Translations under genes and position numbers: made by a program
Shown: positions 43,884 through 54,371 of the stretch, in pieces
How the letters are laid out: every line of letters starts with the position of its first letter
Numbering within the stretch: position 1 is the first letter of the stretch
Assembly (NCBI GenBank): GCA_024641025.1
Contig: JAHEDW010000002.1
Location: 28,082-92,081 of the forward strand
Source of the DNA: Gallionella sp.
GTDB lineage: Bacteria > Pseudomonadota > Gammaproteobacteria > Burkholderiales > Gallionellaceae
Length of the DNA stretch: 64,000 nucleotides
Direction: 5' to 3'
Notes under the pieces: generated by a model
Databases searched by the model: none
The model's input: the letters and a program-made list of their open reading frames with translations, nothing else
What the model was told of the DNA's origin: nothing

Positions 43884-44906
43884 ATGTCCAATACAACCCA
43901 TATCAATTCTCTCCATCTGATTATTCCAAACCTCTTCCTGCCAAAGGAAATTGCTTTTGATCTGGAAGTAGATTTAACTTTGCAGGCTTTGCTCAAAATA
44001 ATGGGACGAGGGCGTAGCGATATGCTGGAGGCCGTTTCTCTCGAAGAGTTACTTTGTGGGTTGTTTGGTTTGTCTTATCAGGGTGATGTTCCGATCGCTG
44101 CCATCTCGGCAGAATTCGATGGACTTACTGAGGGATGCTGGTTGCGTGCCGATCCAGTCCAACTTGACTTGCAACGCAACCAGTTGCTGCTTACCAGTGT
44201 GGAGGTCGGCAACCTGGAAGCGGTGGAATTGTGCAGGAGCCTGAACAAACACTTTGTCGGCCAGGGAATTCAGTTCTTTGCACCACATCCACAGCGTTGG
44301 TATATGAAGTTGGACAACCTGCCTTGCATCCGTACAACCCCTATTTCGGAAGTGATTGGCGGTGATGTGCTGAGAGCCTTGCCTACTGGCGAAGATGCGG
44401 TACGCTGGCATCAGATAATCAACGAGATACAAATGTTGTTATTTGCACATCCTCTCAATGAAGCGCGTGAAGCTCGTGGCGAGTTGATGATTAACAGCTT
44501 ATGGTTGTGGGGAACTGGAAGGCCAGATGGGAAATTGCGGAAAAATTTTGACCTTGTTACTTCGAATGATGACCTTGTAGAGATGTTCGCATCGGCAGCC
44601 GAAATACCTTTTGAGGAACTTCCGGGTAAGTGGAATGAAGAAGTTAATGGCAGTCAACTGATGGTGTGGACCGGTTTAAGATCCGCCTTAAGGCGCGGTG
44701 ATCTTTATGCATGGCAGGATGCCTTGCAGGGTTTCGAAACTGGTTTTGTTCAACCGATATGGCAAGCTTTGCGCGATGGAAATCTGGCGCGACTTACGCT
44801 CGATATTCCCTGCGAGGATGGTTGCAGGCGGTTTATGTTGAATCGCAGTGAGACTTGGGCGATATGGCGCCGAAGCAAGCGATTAGCAGAATACTCGTTA
44901 GTGTAG
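43884..44906 (+). CDS. RpfE-like protein (COG4255 type)
   Basis: A 340-residue cytoplasmic protein of the type annotated in Betaproteobacteria as RpfE-like regulatory protein, or loosely as phosphoglycerate mutase. Conserved stretches include LHLIIPNLFLP, GCWLRADPVQLDLQRNQLLL, RWYMKLDNLPCIRTTP, VRWHQIINEIQMLLFAHPLN and GELMINSLWLWGTG. The biochemical role is unknown; the name comes from the Xanthomonas rpf region. In related genomes it sits between lolCD and recJ; here an MscS channel follows instead. No good ribosome site precedes the ATG. Confidence 0.78.
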   Translation: MSNTTHINSLHLIIPNLFLPKEIAFDLEVDLTLQALLKIMGRGRSDMLEAVSLEELLCGLFGLSYQGDVPIAAISAEFDGLTEGCWLRADPVQLDLQRNQLLLTSVEVGNLEAVELCRSLNKHFVGQGIQFFAPHPQRWYMKLDNLPCIRTTPISEVIGGDVLRALPTGEDAVRWHQIINEIQMLLFAHPLNEAREARGELMINSLWLWGTGRPDGKLRKNFDLVTSNDDLVEMFASAAEIPFEELPGKWNEEVNGSQLMVWTGLRSALRRGDLYAWQDALQGFETGFVQPIWQALRDGNLARLTLDIPCEDGCRRFMLNRSETWAIWRRSKRLAEYSLV

Positions 44907-44942
44907 AATGCTGCAGCAAAACCAATTGTTAAGGAGTTGAGC

Positions 44943-46475
44943 TTGCCATTCTGGGATACCGCAATACAGTTTTTCTGGCGTGAAGAATCACTTCTGGTGC
45001 TGATCGTTGCTTTGAGTCTGGCGATCCTGTTGTTCAATTTGATTAAGGATGAGCGCAGGAGCGTGGTCAATACGCTCATTTTTTTCCTAGTCTGTGTCGC
45101 CGGATTATTTGTAAGCGGCCTGTTCCATGCGCTTCAATTCTCTACTACAGCAGAGTTGCTGCACGAGGTATTTCTCATCGGAGCTGGTATTGCTCTGATT
45201 CGTTTATGGGGTCTTCTGATATTCCGCATCGTTTTGCCGAAGGCGCACCTAACTCCACCACGCATCACCGAGGATATTTTTGTCATCATCGCTTACGTAG
45301 TATGGGGTTTGGTGCGCTTGCGTGTTGCTGGCCTGGATCTGGGCAGTATTGTGGCGACCTCGGCAATGATTACTGCGGTAGTGGCCTTCGCGATGCAGGA
45401 TACGCTAGGTAACATATTAGGCGGTCTGGCATTGCAAATGGACAACTCCATACAGATTGGAGACTGGATAAAGGTAGATGATATTTCTGGCAGGGTAGTG
45501 GATATTCGTTGGAGGTCCACTCTGGTTGAAACTCGCAACTGGGAAACCGTAGTTTTCCCTAATAGCCAGTTGATGAAAAACAAGTTTCAGGTGCTTGGTA
45601 GGCGTTCAGACCAGCCGGTGCAGTGGCGACGCTGGGTCTGGTTTGGTGTTGACCTTGGGGTCATGCCATCCAAGGTGGTCGGCGCTGTCGAGGATACCAT
45701 CCTTGATGCAGATATAAAGAATGTTGCCAAGCGGCCTCCACCAAGCTGTGTGTTGATGGAGATCGACAAGGGCTATTCATATTTTGCCTTGCGCTACTGG
45801 TTGACCGACCTGGCCGAAGACGATCCTACAGATGGAGCGGTGCGCATGCATGTCTATACTGCTTTGAAGCGCGCCAATATCAAGTTGGCAGTTGCAGAGC
45901 AGAGCGTACATTACACCAAGGAAAGTGAAAAGCACGAAGAGGCAGAGCATCAGCGTGAACTGGCTCGCCGATTCAAGACGCTCAGGCGTGTCGAGCTGTT
46001 TGCACAGATGAGCGAGGAAGAATTACACAATTTGGCAAGTAGGTTGAAGTACAAGCCATTTGCTAAAGGAAGTGTAATCACGAAGCAGGGTACACCTGCA
46101 CAACACTGGTTGTTTATAATTATTAGTGGTGAGGCTGAAGTTTCACTTGAAGGGACAAACGGTGAAAAACATGTCTTGAACGTATTAAACAAGGGTGATT
46201 TTTTCGGGGAAATGAGTTTGATGACTGGCGCACCTCGGGTGGCTTCCGTAACGGCACGGACAGACATGGAATGCTACAGGCTTGACAAGGAAGCCTTCGA
46301 AGAATTCATGATGGCGCGGCCAAGCATCGCCGAGGAAGTTGCACAAGTGCTGGTTGCGCGTCGCGCTCAATTGGACGTTGCTCAGCAACAATTTAATGAT
46401 GAGACAAGGGGTAGGGTAATCGAACCTCAGCGCAGCGAGGTATTGGCTACCGTCAAAAGGTTTTTTGGATTGTAA
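44943..46475 (+). CDS. MscS-type channel with C-terminal cyclic-nucleotide-binding domain
   Basis: A 510-residue membrane protein. About four TM helices (about 10-30, 40-58, 70-90 and 105-125) lead to a pore helix and MscS beta domain (MQDTLGNILGGLALQMDNSIQIGDWI). After an alpha/beta domain and a charged coiled segment (about 315-345) comes a CRP-like cNMP-binding domain (about 350-465) with the phosphate-binding cassette GDFFGEMSLMTGAPRVASV. Such proteins are called bCNG channels. TTG 44943 is chosen as start because AAGGAG at 44931-44936 is correctly spaced for it; TTG 44937 is too close. Confidence 0.9.
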   Translation: MPFWDTAIQFFWREESLLVLIVALSLAILLFNLIKDERRSVVNTLIFFLVCVAGLFVSGLFHALQFSTTAELLHEVFLIGAGIALIRLWGLLIFRIVLPKAHLTPPRITEDIFVIIAYVVWGLVRLRVAGLDLGSIVATSAMITAVVAFAMQDTLGNILGGLALQMDNSIQIGDWIKVDDISGRVVDIRWRSTLVETRNWETVVFPNSQLMKNKFQVLGRRSDQPVQWRRWVWFGVDLGVMPSKVVGAVEDTILDADIKNVAKRPPPSCVLMEIDKGYSYFALRYWLTDLAEDDPTDGAVRMHVYTALKRANIKLAVAEQSVHYTKESEKHEEAEHQRELARRFKTLRRVELFAQMSEEELHNLASRLKYKPFAKGSVITKQGTPAQHWLFIIISGEAEVSLEGTNGEKHVLNVLNKGDFFGEMSLMTGAPRVASVTARTDMECYRLDKEAFEEFMMARPSIAEEVAQVLVARRAQLDVAQQQFNDETRGRVIEPQRSEVLATVKRFFGL

Positions 46476-46618
46476 TGTTGTATTATCGCTGAACATCTTG
46501 TAAGCCAAAGTGTTAGCTGAAGTATTTTGCCTATAACTACTTCCCGCTTGCTATTGTTTGGCAGTTTGCTGGAATAGTTGGTATTTTGATAAGCAGTTCC
46601 GTCAGTAGGAAAACGAAT

Positions 46619-47587
46619 ATGAAATTATCATTTCTGGATTTTGAGGGTCAGATTGCCGAACTGGAGGATAAGATAGAGCAATTGCGCTTTGTGCAGGATG
46701 ATTCTGCACTTGACATCGCTGATGAAATTTCACTCCTGTCCAAAAAGAGCGTGGCACTGACCAAGGAGATTTACTCCAAGCTTACTCCTTGGCAGATTTC
46801 TCAAGTATCGCGTCACCCACAGAGACCTTACACTCTAGATTACATCGAGCATCTGTTCACAGATTTTGAGGAGCTTCACGGTGATCGCGCTTTTGCCGAT
46901 GACAAGGCCATCGTGGGTGGTGTGGCCCGTTTTAACGGCCAAAGTGTTATGGTGATTGGTCATCAAAAGGGTCGGGACACCAAGGAAAAGATTGTGCGCA
47001 ACTTCGGCATGCCTCGCCCAGAGGGTTATCGCAAGGCGATGCGCCTGATGCATCTGGCGGAAAAGTTTGATATACCAATCATGACCTTTATCGATACTCC
47101 TGGTGCTTATCCTGGCGTGGGTGCTGAAGAGCGTGGCCAGTCAGAGGCAATTGGAAGAAATCTATATGAAATGAGTGAGTTGCGCGTACCTATTATTTGT
47201 ACGGTGATTGGTGAAGGTGGTTCTGGGGGTGCGCTTGCTATTGCGGTTGGTGACGTATTGTTGATGCTTCAATACAGTACGTATTCTGTGATTTCTCCAG
47301 AGGGTTGTGCTTCGATACTTTGGAAGAGCGCGGATAAAGCACCTGATGCTGCAGAGACATTGGGAATAACCGCAACGCGTCTGAAGTCGCTAGGACTTGT
47401 GGATAAGATCATCACCGAGCCGCTTGGTGGAGCACACCGAGATTATCCGGCCACCATGCAGAGCGTAAAAAAGGCTTTGCAGGATGCATTGAAAACAACG
47501 CAGAATAAATCGACTACAGATTTACTGCAAACCCGCTTTACCCGCTTGATGAGCTATGGCAAGTTCAAGGAAGTCGAATTGCAGTAA
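46619..47587 (+). CDS. accA: Acetyl-CoA carboxylase carboxyltransferase subunit alpha
   Basis: Subunit of the carboxyltransferase that forms malonyl-CoA for fatty acid synthesis, acting with AccD. The 322 residues show the family start [58 protein letters not shown] and [18 protein letters not shown] 46619 has AGTAGGA upstream and matches the family N-terminus; an ATA/ATT-type upstream frame from 46586 adds 11 residues without homology. tilS follows after 55 bases. Confidence 0.95.
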   Translation: MKLSFLDFEGQIAELEDKIEQLRFVQDDSALDIADEISLLSKKSVALTKEIYSKLTPWQISQVSRHPQRPYTLDYIEHLFTDFEELHGDRAFADDKAIVGGVARFNGQSVMVIGHQKGRDTKEKIVRNFGMPRPEGYRKAMRLMHLAEKFDIPIMTFIDTPGAYPGVGAEERGQSEAIGRNLYEMSELRVPIICTVIGEGGSGGALAIAVGDVLLMLQYSTYSVISPEGCASILWKSADKAPDAAETLGITATRLKSLGLVDKIITEPLGGAHRDYPATMQSVKKALQDALKTTQNKSTTDLLQTRFTRLMSYGKFKEVELQ

Positions 47588-47642
47588 CTTTTGATTCTGC
47601 CCTTCGGGTTAGATGCGGATTGAAGCTCAATAGGATTTGAGA

Positions 47643-48968
47643 GTGACCCACCCCAGTCATCTTGCCGAGCGAATTGCTAAACAGATCGCACCGATAATCC
47701 CGTCGCAAAGTTCCATTCTGGTGGGTTTAAGCGGCGGGTTGGACTCGGTAGTTCTGCTTCGCCTTTTGCATGAACTCGCGCCCCGTTTTTCCTGGCAACT
47801 TTCCGCGTTGCATGTCAATCATGGTATCAGTCCGAAAGCTGGGGTTTGGGAGACTTTTTGTTCTGATCTTTGCTCACGCTACCTGATTCCGCTGCATATC
47901 GATCATGTTGATATTACCCCTTTACGTGGTCAAGGTATCGAAGCTGCGGCGCGCAAGCTACGTCATGAGTCTTTTGCAAGGCAAGCATGTGATTTTATTG
48001 CTCTGGCTCATCATGTGGACGATCAGGTTGAAACGTTGCTACTTCAGTTGTTGCGAGGAGCTGGTGTGCGTGGCGCGGCAGCCATGGCAACGCTTTCCGA
48101 ACGGGATGGGTCACACCGGGTGTTGCGCCCGCTACTAAATTGCTCCCGACGTGAAATAATGGACTATGCTCAGAAGTTAGGCATGCAGTGGGTAAACGAT
48201 GAAAGCAATGCCGATGAAGTCTATCCGCGCAATTATTTGCGCCATCGCGTGCTGCCGATGTTGGAAAAGGCGTTTCCTGCCTATCGGGATACGCTGTCAC
48301 GCAGCACCCGTCATTTTGCTGAAGCGAGCGAGCTTCTCGATGAATTTGCCAAGCTGGATGGCGGGGAGTCGTTCGAAGGAAATTCCCTCAATGTTGCGGT
48401 ACTGAGAAAATTGCCTCCGATCCGTGCAAAAAATCTGCTACGCTACTTTCTTCATATGCAAGGTGCACCTTTGCCACGGAGCACCCAGCTTGAAGAAATG
48501 CTGAGGCAACTATTCGAAGCAAGGCAAGATGCTGCCTTGAGCGTACGATATGGAGATCATCAAGTTCGACGTTTTAGGGATAGAGTATATGTCCTACCTG
48601 TGTCAAAGATTTTCGATCGTAATTTCGTTTTGCCATGGCATGGTGAAGCAACACTGCCATGGCCACCACTGTCTGCGACAGTGCGTTTTTCACGGTCTAC
48701 CGGTGTCGGACTCAGTTGGAAGAAATTACGGCAAGCCCCTTTGACGCTTCGCATTAGGAGTGGCTTTGAATCGCTTAGGCCTTATCCAACTGGATATAGG
48801 AAAAGCCTAACAAATCTTTTACAGCAATTTCACGTCCCGCCTTGGCATCGAGAGCGTATGCCATTGTTATTTTGTGGGGATGTATTGGTTTGCGTTGTAG
48901 GTATTGTAATGGATGCTGATTATCTGGCAGTTGAAAATGAAGAGGGGGTATTGGTGTCTTGCGAATAA
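47643..48968 (+). CDS. tilS: tRNA(Ile)-lysidine synthase
   Basis: Modifies C34 of the tRNA-Ile with anticodon CAU to lysidine, switching it from reading AUG to AUA. The 441 residues have the PP-loop motif LVGLSGGLDSVVLLRLLHE, the LHVNHGISPKA segment, HHVDDQVETLLLQLLRGAGVRG, and C-terminal TilS domains (about 300-441, ending LPLLFCGDVLVCVVGI-like sequence). GTG 47643 is well spaced from TAGGA at 47631-47635; TTG 47637 is too close. The accA-tilS order is typical. Confidence 0.93.
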   Translation: MTHPSHLAERIAKQIAPIIPSQSSILVGLSGGLDSVVLLRLLHELAPRFSWQLSALHVNHGISPKAGVWETFCSDLCSRYLIPLHIDHVDITPLRGQGIEAAARKLRHESFARQACDFIALAHHVDDQVETLLLQLLRGAGVRGAAAMATLSERDGSHRVLRPLLNCSRREIMDYAQKLGMQWVNDESNADEVYPRNYLRHRVLPMLEKAFPAYRDTLSRSTRHFAEASELLDEFAKLDGGESFEGNSLNVAVLRKLPPIRAKNLLRYFLHMQGAPLPRSTQLEEMLRQLFEARQDAALSVRYGDHQVRRFRDRVYVLPVSKIFDRNFVLPWHGEATLPWPPLSATVRFSRSTGVGLSWKKLRQAPLTLRIRSGFESLRPYPTGYRKSLTNLLQQFHVPPWHRERMPLLFCGDVLVCVVGIVMDADYLAVENEEGVLVSCE

Positions 48969-48993
48969 TTGGGCTATTATGCCTCAACAGTAA

Positions 48994-50019
<1,026 letters not shown>

Positions 50020-50075
50020 TAAATTGCAGAAATACCGATAAAGTCTAAAAAGAATAAAATGACCAACTGAGCAAG

Positions 50076-50095
50076 TGGGCCCTGCGCAGGGCCCA
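50076..50095 (+). promoter_or_regulatory. 20-base perfect palindrome between dctP and dctQ
   Basis: The sequence from TGGGCCC to GGGCCCA reads the same on both strands through the central TGCGCA, giving a very stable GC-rich hairpin. There is no T run after it, and the dctQ ribosome site GGGAGGTG starts only 6 bases further on. It probably protects the dctP message or lowers dctQM expression rather than terminating fully. Confidence 0.6.
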
Positions 50096-50110
50096 TTACT
50101 GGGAGGTGTG

Positions 50111-50638
50111 ATGAAATTCCTCAATCGCCTAGATGAGTGGTTAATTGCCATTCTGCTTGCAGCGATGACGCTACTGACTTTTTCGCAAGTCGTGATGCGT
50201 TATGTTTTCAACTCAGGGTTTACTTGGGCAGTTGAACTGACTGGTATTTTTTTTGCCGGAATGATTTTCATCGGTATATCTTATGGTGTGAGGGTCGGGG
50301 CTCATATCGGAGTAGATGCTGTAATCAGGTTGCTTAAACCCAAAACGCTTCGAGTCACATCCATCTTAGCTGTTCTTCTATGCCTGCTATATGCGGGATT
50401 GGTAATCTATGGTTCTATGATTTACGTTCTAAAGATGAAATCAGCTGGGATCGAGTTGGAGGATTTGCCTATTCCGATGTGGACCATGCGTGCACTTCTT
50501 CCAGTTGGTTTTATTTTGCTGGTAGTGCGTTTTCTGCAAGTGCTCATCAATTTGGTTAGCGGCAAGTCGGATCATCTGCACTTGGCAAATGAAGTCGAAG
50601 AGGCGCTCAAACTGAAAGCAACCGAGGAAATCAAGTGA
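50111..50638 (+). CDS. dctQ: TRAP transporter small membrane subunit DctQ
   Basis: Small four-helix membrane subunit of the TRAP transporter, 175 residues. Hydrophobic segments lie at about 12-32, 45-66, 85-106 and 128-150. DctQ features include FSQVVMRYVFNSGFTWAVEL and the ELEDLPIPMWTMRALLPVGF segment in the last loop. ATG 50111 follows GGGAGGTG. The end overlaps dctM by four bases (start 50635). Confidence 0.92.
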   Translation: MKFLNRLDEWLIAILLAAMTLLTFSQVVMRYVFNSGFTWAVELTGIFFAGMIFIGISYGVRVGAHIGVDAVIRLLKPKTLRVTSILAVLLCLLYAGLVIYGSMIYVLKMKSAGIELEDLPIPMWTMRALLPVGFILLVVRFLQVLINLVSGKSDHLHLANEVEEALKLKATEEIK

Positions 50639-51915
50639 ATACACTATTCCTTTTCAGTTGCCTGCTGTTCTTCATGGTAATCGGAATGCCCGTTGCCATT
50701 AGTCTGGGTTTGTCTAGTTTGCTAACTATCGCATTTTTTGCCCAGGATTCTCTCGCATCGATGTCCATCAAGCTCTACGAGACCAGCGAACACTATACAT
50801 TGCTTGCCATCCCTTTTTTCATTCTTGCTGGCGCACTCATGTCTACAGGTGGAGTTGCACGGCGCATGGTTGATTTTGCTATCGCTGCGGTTGGCCATCT
50901 CCGTGGTGGACTTGCCATTGCTTCGATACTTGCATGTATGTTGTTTGCGGCAGTGTCAGGATCAAGCCCTGCGACTGTAGTCGCAGTTGGTTCTATTGTC
51001 ATCGCCGGCATGATCCGCAACGGCTATCCCAAGGAGTTTGCTGCGGGAGTCATATGTAATGCGGGTACGTTGGGTATTCTGATCCCTCCATCAATCGTGA
51101 TGGTGGTTTATGCCGCGGTAACTGATGTATCGGTCGGTCGCATGTTCATGGCTGGCGTGCTCCCGGGGCTCCTGCTGGGATTGATGCTCATGTTTGCTGT
51201 GCATTGGCGCGTTAAAAAGTTGAACATTCAACTTAATCAACGCGCAAGTTTGCGCATTATGATGTCAAAATTCAGGGATTCGATGTGGGGGCTGGCATTG
51301 CTGGTCATCATTATGGGCGGGATTTATGGTGGAATATTTACGCCCACCGAGGCAGCAGCTGTTTCTGCTGTGTATGCATTGTTTGTGGCAGTGTTTATCT
51401 ATCGCGACCTGAAAATCAAACAGTTGCCGCAAGTTTTCGTTGAAGCTAGCCGCACCACGGTGATGCTGATGTTCATAGTTGCCAACGCGATGTTGTTCGC
51501 ACATGTCTTGACAACTGAGCGCATTCCTCAAACTATCGCAGAACATATCGTAGCGATCGGTATGGCGCCGTGGATGTTCCTGCTTGTTGTTAACATTATC
51601 CTGCTTGTCGCAGGAAATTTTATGGAGCCAACCGGAATCATACTGATTCTGGCACCGATTTTTTTCCCAATTGCGAACCATTTGGGTATCGATCCGATCC
51701 ATCTTGGTGTCATCATGGTTGTAAACATGGAAATTGGCATGGTCACCCCCCCGGTAGGACTCAATCTGTTCGTAACCAGCGGCATTACGGGCATGAGTAT
51801 TATGCAGGTCACTAGGGCGGCTTTGCCTTGGCTGATGGTGCTGTTGACCTTTCTCGCAATCATTACTTACATCCCCCAGGTCTCACTCTTCCTGCCTGAT
51901 CTTCTTTTCAATTAA
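50635..51915 (+). CDS. dctM: TRAP transporter large membrane subunit DctM
   Basis: Sodium-coupled membrane channel of the TRAP transporter, 426 residues with about 12 hydrophobic segments. Family motifs include PFFILAGALMSTGGVARR, FAAVSGSSPATVVAVGS, NAGTLGILIPPSIVMVVYA, GIFTPTEAAAVSAVYA and MEIGMVTPPVGLNLFVTSG. The start (GTG or TTG type, overlapping the dctQ stop) indicates translational coupling. With DctP it would import C4-dicarboxylates or similar organic acids. Confidence 0.94.
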   Translation: MNTLFLFSCLLFFMVIGMPVAISLGLSSLLTIAFFAQDSLASMSIKLYETSEHYTLLAIPFFILAGALMSTGGVARRMVDFAIAAVGHLRGGLAIASILACMLFAAVSGSSPATVVAVGSIVIAGMIRNGYPKEFAAGVICNAGTLGILIPPSIVMVVYAAVTDVSVGRMFMAGVLPGLLLGLMLMFAVHWRVKKLNIQLNQRASLRIMMSKFRDSMWGLALLVIIMGGIYGGIFTPTEAAAVSAVYALFVAVFIYRDLKIKQLPQVFVEASRTTVMLMFIVANAMLFAHVLTTERIPQTIAEHIVAIGMAPWMFLLVVNIILLVAGNFMEPTGIILILAPIFFPIANHLGIDPIHLGVIMVVNMEIGMVTPPVGLNLFVTSGITGMSIMQVTRAALPWLMVLLTFLAIITYIPQVSLFLPDLLFN

Positions 51916-52012
51916 TCCTGCTTCTGTAACCCGGTACTTGATTGACATGGTTTTGTCATTCAAACGTCCAATAGTGGCGGTTTTGGGTAGTCCAAAATTG
52001 GCTATAGCATCT

Positions 52013-52041
52013 GCGACAGTGCGTGCAAACCCTGATAGAAT
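52013..52041 (+). promoter_or_regulatory. Probable promoter of the ndk-rlmN-pilW-rodZ-ispG operon
   Basis: GCGACA (52013-52018) and an extended -10, TGATAGAAT (52033-52041), are separated by 17 bases, giving a start near 52048 and a leader of about 44 bases to the ndk ATG. An imperfect inverted repeat, TTGATTGACA/TGTCATTCAA, lies upstream at about 51938-51963. Confidence 0.5.
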
Positions 52042-52091
52042 TACGCTCTTGTAATTTCTGATCAACCTTTTATTTTTCTGGAGAAAGAAGC

Positions 52092-52517
52092 ATGGCTGTA
52101 GAACGCACCCTGTCAATCATCAAACCTGATGCAGTAGCCAAGAACGTCATTGGCAAGATCTATTCCCGTTTTGAAAAAGCAGGGTTGAAGATTGTCGCTG
52201 CCCAGATGCGCCACCTGGCCCGTACTGAAGCGGAAGGTTTTTATGACGTGCATCGCGCACGACCATTTTTCAATGATCTGGTGAAGTTCATGATATCCGG
52301 ACCGGTGATGATACAGGTACTGGAAGGGGAAGGCGCGATCCAGAAGAACCGCGACTTGATGGGAGCAACTGACCCAAAGAAGGCCGAAGCAGGGACAATA
52401 CGTGCCGACTTCGCTGACAGCATTGATGCCAATGCCGTTCATGGATCAGATTCAGCAGAAAATGCAGCAATCGAGATCGCCTACTTCTTCCCTAAGAAGA
52501 ATATTCACTCACGCTAA
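52092..52517 (+). CDS. ndk: Nucleoside diphosphate kinase
   Basis: Transfers phosphate between nucleoside di- and triphosphates through a phosphohistidine. The 141 residues match the family (143 in E. coli): [36 protein letters not shown], and the catalytic histidine in [16 protein letters not shown]. Start ATG follows GGAGAAAG. First gene of the conserved run to der. Confidence 0.96.
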   Translation: MAVERTLSIIKPDAVAKNVIGKIYSRFEKAGLKIVAAQMRHLARTEAEGFYDVHRARPFFNDLVKFMISGPVMIQVLEGEGAIQKNRDLMGATDPKKAEAGTIRADFADSIDANAVHGSDSAENAAIEIAYFFPKKNIHSR

Positions 52518-52526
52518 GAGTTAAAG

Positions 52527-53609
52527 ATGCAGCAAAACCTCCTCGACTTCGATGCGCAAGCGCTGACCGGCTATTTAACAGAAATAGGTGAGAAGCCATT
52601 CCGTGCGCGTCAGTTAATGCGTTGGATCTACAAGGGCGGGGAGTCCGATTTCGCAGCGATGACCGATATTGCTGCATCATTGCGCGATAAGCTCTCACAA
52701 AGTGCGTGCATAACGGTGCCGAAAGTCTTGCGAGAGGAACTGTCTGATGATGGCACACGTAAGTGGTTGCTGGATGCCGGGACAGGCAATGCCGTGGAAG
52801 CTGTATACATACCCGAGGAAACGAGGGGTACGCTGTGTATTTCCACTCAAGCAGGTTGTTCGCTGAATTGTTCGTTTTGTTCAACCGGAAAGCAGGGATT
52901 TAATCGTAACCTTACCGTTGCAGAGATTATTGGTCAGTTGTGGTGGGCTAATCATCAGGTCGGCCGAAATTCAGAAGGCCTATGGCCAGTCAGTAATGTC
53001 GTAATGATGGGTATGGGTGAGCCGTTGCTGAATTTTGATAATACCGTGAGGGCACTGCGGTTGATGCTTGACGACCATGGCTTTGGATTGTCTCGCCGTC
53101 GCGTCACCGTTTCCACTTCAGGAATCGTACCAGCAATCGACAGGTTGCGAGATGAATGCCCAGTAGCGCTGGCAGTATCCCTTCATGCTCCGAACGACAA
53201 ATTACGCGACGAACTCGTGCCAATAAATCAGAAGTATCCCTTGCAGCAGTTATTGGCCTCTTGTCAGCGATACCTTGACCGCGCGCCGCGCGATTTCATT
53301 ACTTTTGAGTACGTTATGCTGGATGGAGTTAACGACTCAGTACAGCATGCGCATGAGTTGGTTAAGTTGGTACGTGAAGTGCCATGCAAGTTCAACCTTA
53401 TCCCATTCAACCCATTTCCGAATTCTCGCTATCGTCGTTCAAGACCCGATTCCATCAATCATTTCCGTGACGTGCTTATGCAGGCCGATATTGTCACAAC
53501 GACTCGCAAGACGCGTGGTGATGATATAGCGGCGGCTTGTGGACAATTGGCAGGGCAAGTTCAGGATAAAACCAGACGAACATTACAGCGCACTGTTGGG
53601 GCTATGTGA
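52527..53609 (+). CDS. rlmN: Dual-specificity 23S rRNA / tRNA adenine-C2 methyltransferase RlmN
   Basis: Radical SAM enzyme methylating C2 of A2503 in 23S rRNA and A37 in some tRNAs. The 360 residues have the 4Fe-4S motif [11 protein letters not shown] (about 112-122), [15 protein letters not shown], and [19 protein letters not shown] conserved Cys sits near the C-terminus ([13 protein letters not shown]). It starts nine bases after ndk and ends one base before the pilW start. Confidence 0.95.
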   Translation: MQQNLLDFDAQALTGYLTEIGEKPFRARQLMRWIYKGGESDFAAMTDIAASLRDKLSQSACITVPKVLREELSDDGTRKWLLDAGTGNAVEAVYIPEETRGTLCISTQAGCSLNCSFCSTGKQGFNRNLTVAEIIGQLWWANHQVGRNSEGLWPVSNVVMMGMGEPLLNFDNTVRALRLMLDDHGFGLSRRRVTVSTSGIVPAIDRLRDECPVALAVSLHAPNDKLRDELVPINQKYPLQQLLASCQRYLDRAPRDFITFEYVMLDGVNDSVQHAHELVKLVREVPCKFNLIPFNPFPNSRYRRSRPDSINHFRDVLMQADIVTTTRKTRGDDIAAACGQLAGQVQDKTRRTLQRTVGAM

Positions 53610-54371
53610 ATGAATGATTGGAACGGACTGATGAGAAGCTTGGGTGTCATGCTGTTTGTTTTGCTCCTGTTGATAGGTTGTGGAACGCCGTCCGTCGATT
53701 CCAGCAATAGCAAAAGTGCCAGTGTTCATACAGAACTAGCCGGACTTTATTTTGAGAGGGGCCAATACGGTGTCGCGCTGGAGGAGATAGAGCAGGCACT
53801 GCAGGCTGACCGCAATTATGCAAAAGCATACAATGTACGTGGCCTAGTACACATGTCGTTGCGTGAAGATGAGCTTGCCGAGGAGGATTTCAAGAAAAGC
53901 CTGAGCATTGACAAGAACGATTCGGATGCGCATAACAATTATGGATGGTACCTATGTCAGCGAAGCCGTGAAAAGGAATCGATCCCCCATTTCATGGCAG
54001 CATTGAAAGACCCTCTGTATCGGACACCAGGGAGAGCGTTTCTAAATGCAGGGATATGTTCCCGAAAAATTGGCAATAATAAGGATGCACAGGAGTTTCT
54101 GCAGCGCGCCTTGCTTGCTCAGCCCGGTATGCCGCAGGCCTTGTTGGTTTTGGCTGAAATTAGTTATGCTGATGGTGATTATTCCTCAGCAAGGAGATAT
54201 TTTGCAGATTTTTCGAAAGATTCGGAAAGCCTTACAGCTGAACAGCTCTGGTTGGCTGTAAGAATATCACGCAGAACTGGAGACCGTAATTCTGAGGCGA
54301 GTTACGGATTACAGTTACGCAAGCGGTTCCCGGATTCGCGAGAAACTGAATTATTGATGAGTGGCAAATAA
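53610..54371 (+). CDS. pilW: Type IV pilus biogenesis/stability lipoprotein PilW (PilF)
   Basis: Outer-membrane TPR lipoprotein that assists assembly of the PilQ secretin. The 253 residues begin with a lipoprotein signal (lipobox LIGC, lipidated Cys near residue 25). Several TPR units follow (AGLYFERGQYGVALEEIEQA, AKAYNVRGLVHMSLREDELA, SDAHNNYGWYLCQRSREKES). It starts right after the rlmN stop. The position between rlmN and rodZ is the standard one and implies type IV pili in this organism. The stop overlaps the rodZ ATG. Confidence 0.92.
   Translation: MNDWNGLMRSLGVMLFVLLLLIGCGTPSVDSSNSKSASVHTELAGLYFERGQYGVALEEIEQALQADRNYAKAYNVRGLVHMSLREDELAEEDFKKSLSIDKNDSDAHNNYGWYLCQRSREKESIPHFMAALKDPLYRTPGRAFLNAGICSRKIGNNKDAQEFLQRALLAQPGMPQALLVLAEISYADGDYSSARRYFADFSKDSESLTAEQLWLAVRISRRTGDRNSEASYGLQLRKRFPDSRETELLMSGK

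Noticed and set aside
43362..43960. Two overlapping open frames upstream of the RpfE-like gene
   Set aside because: Poor start context, low-complexity sequence, and the second overlaps the RpfE-like gene out of frame.
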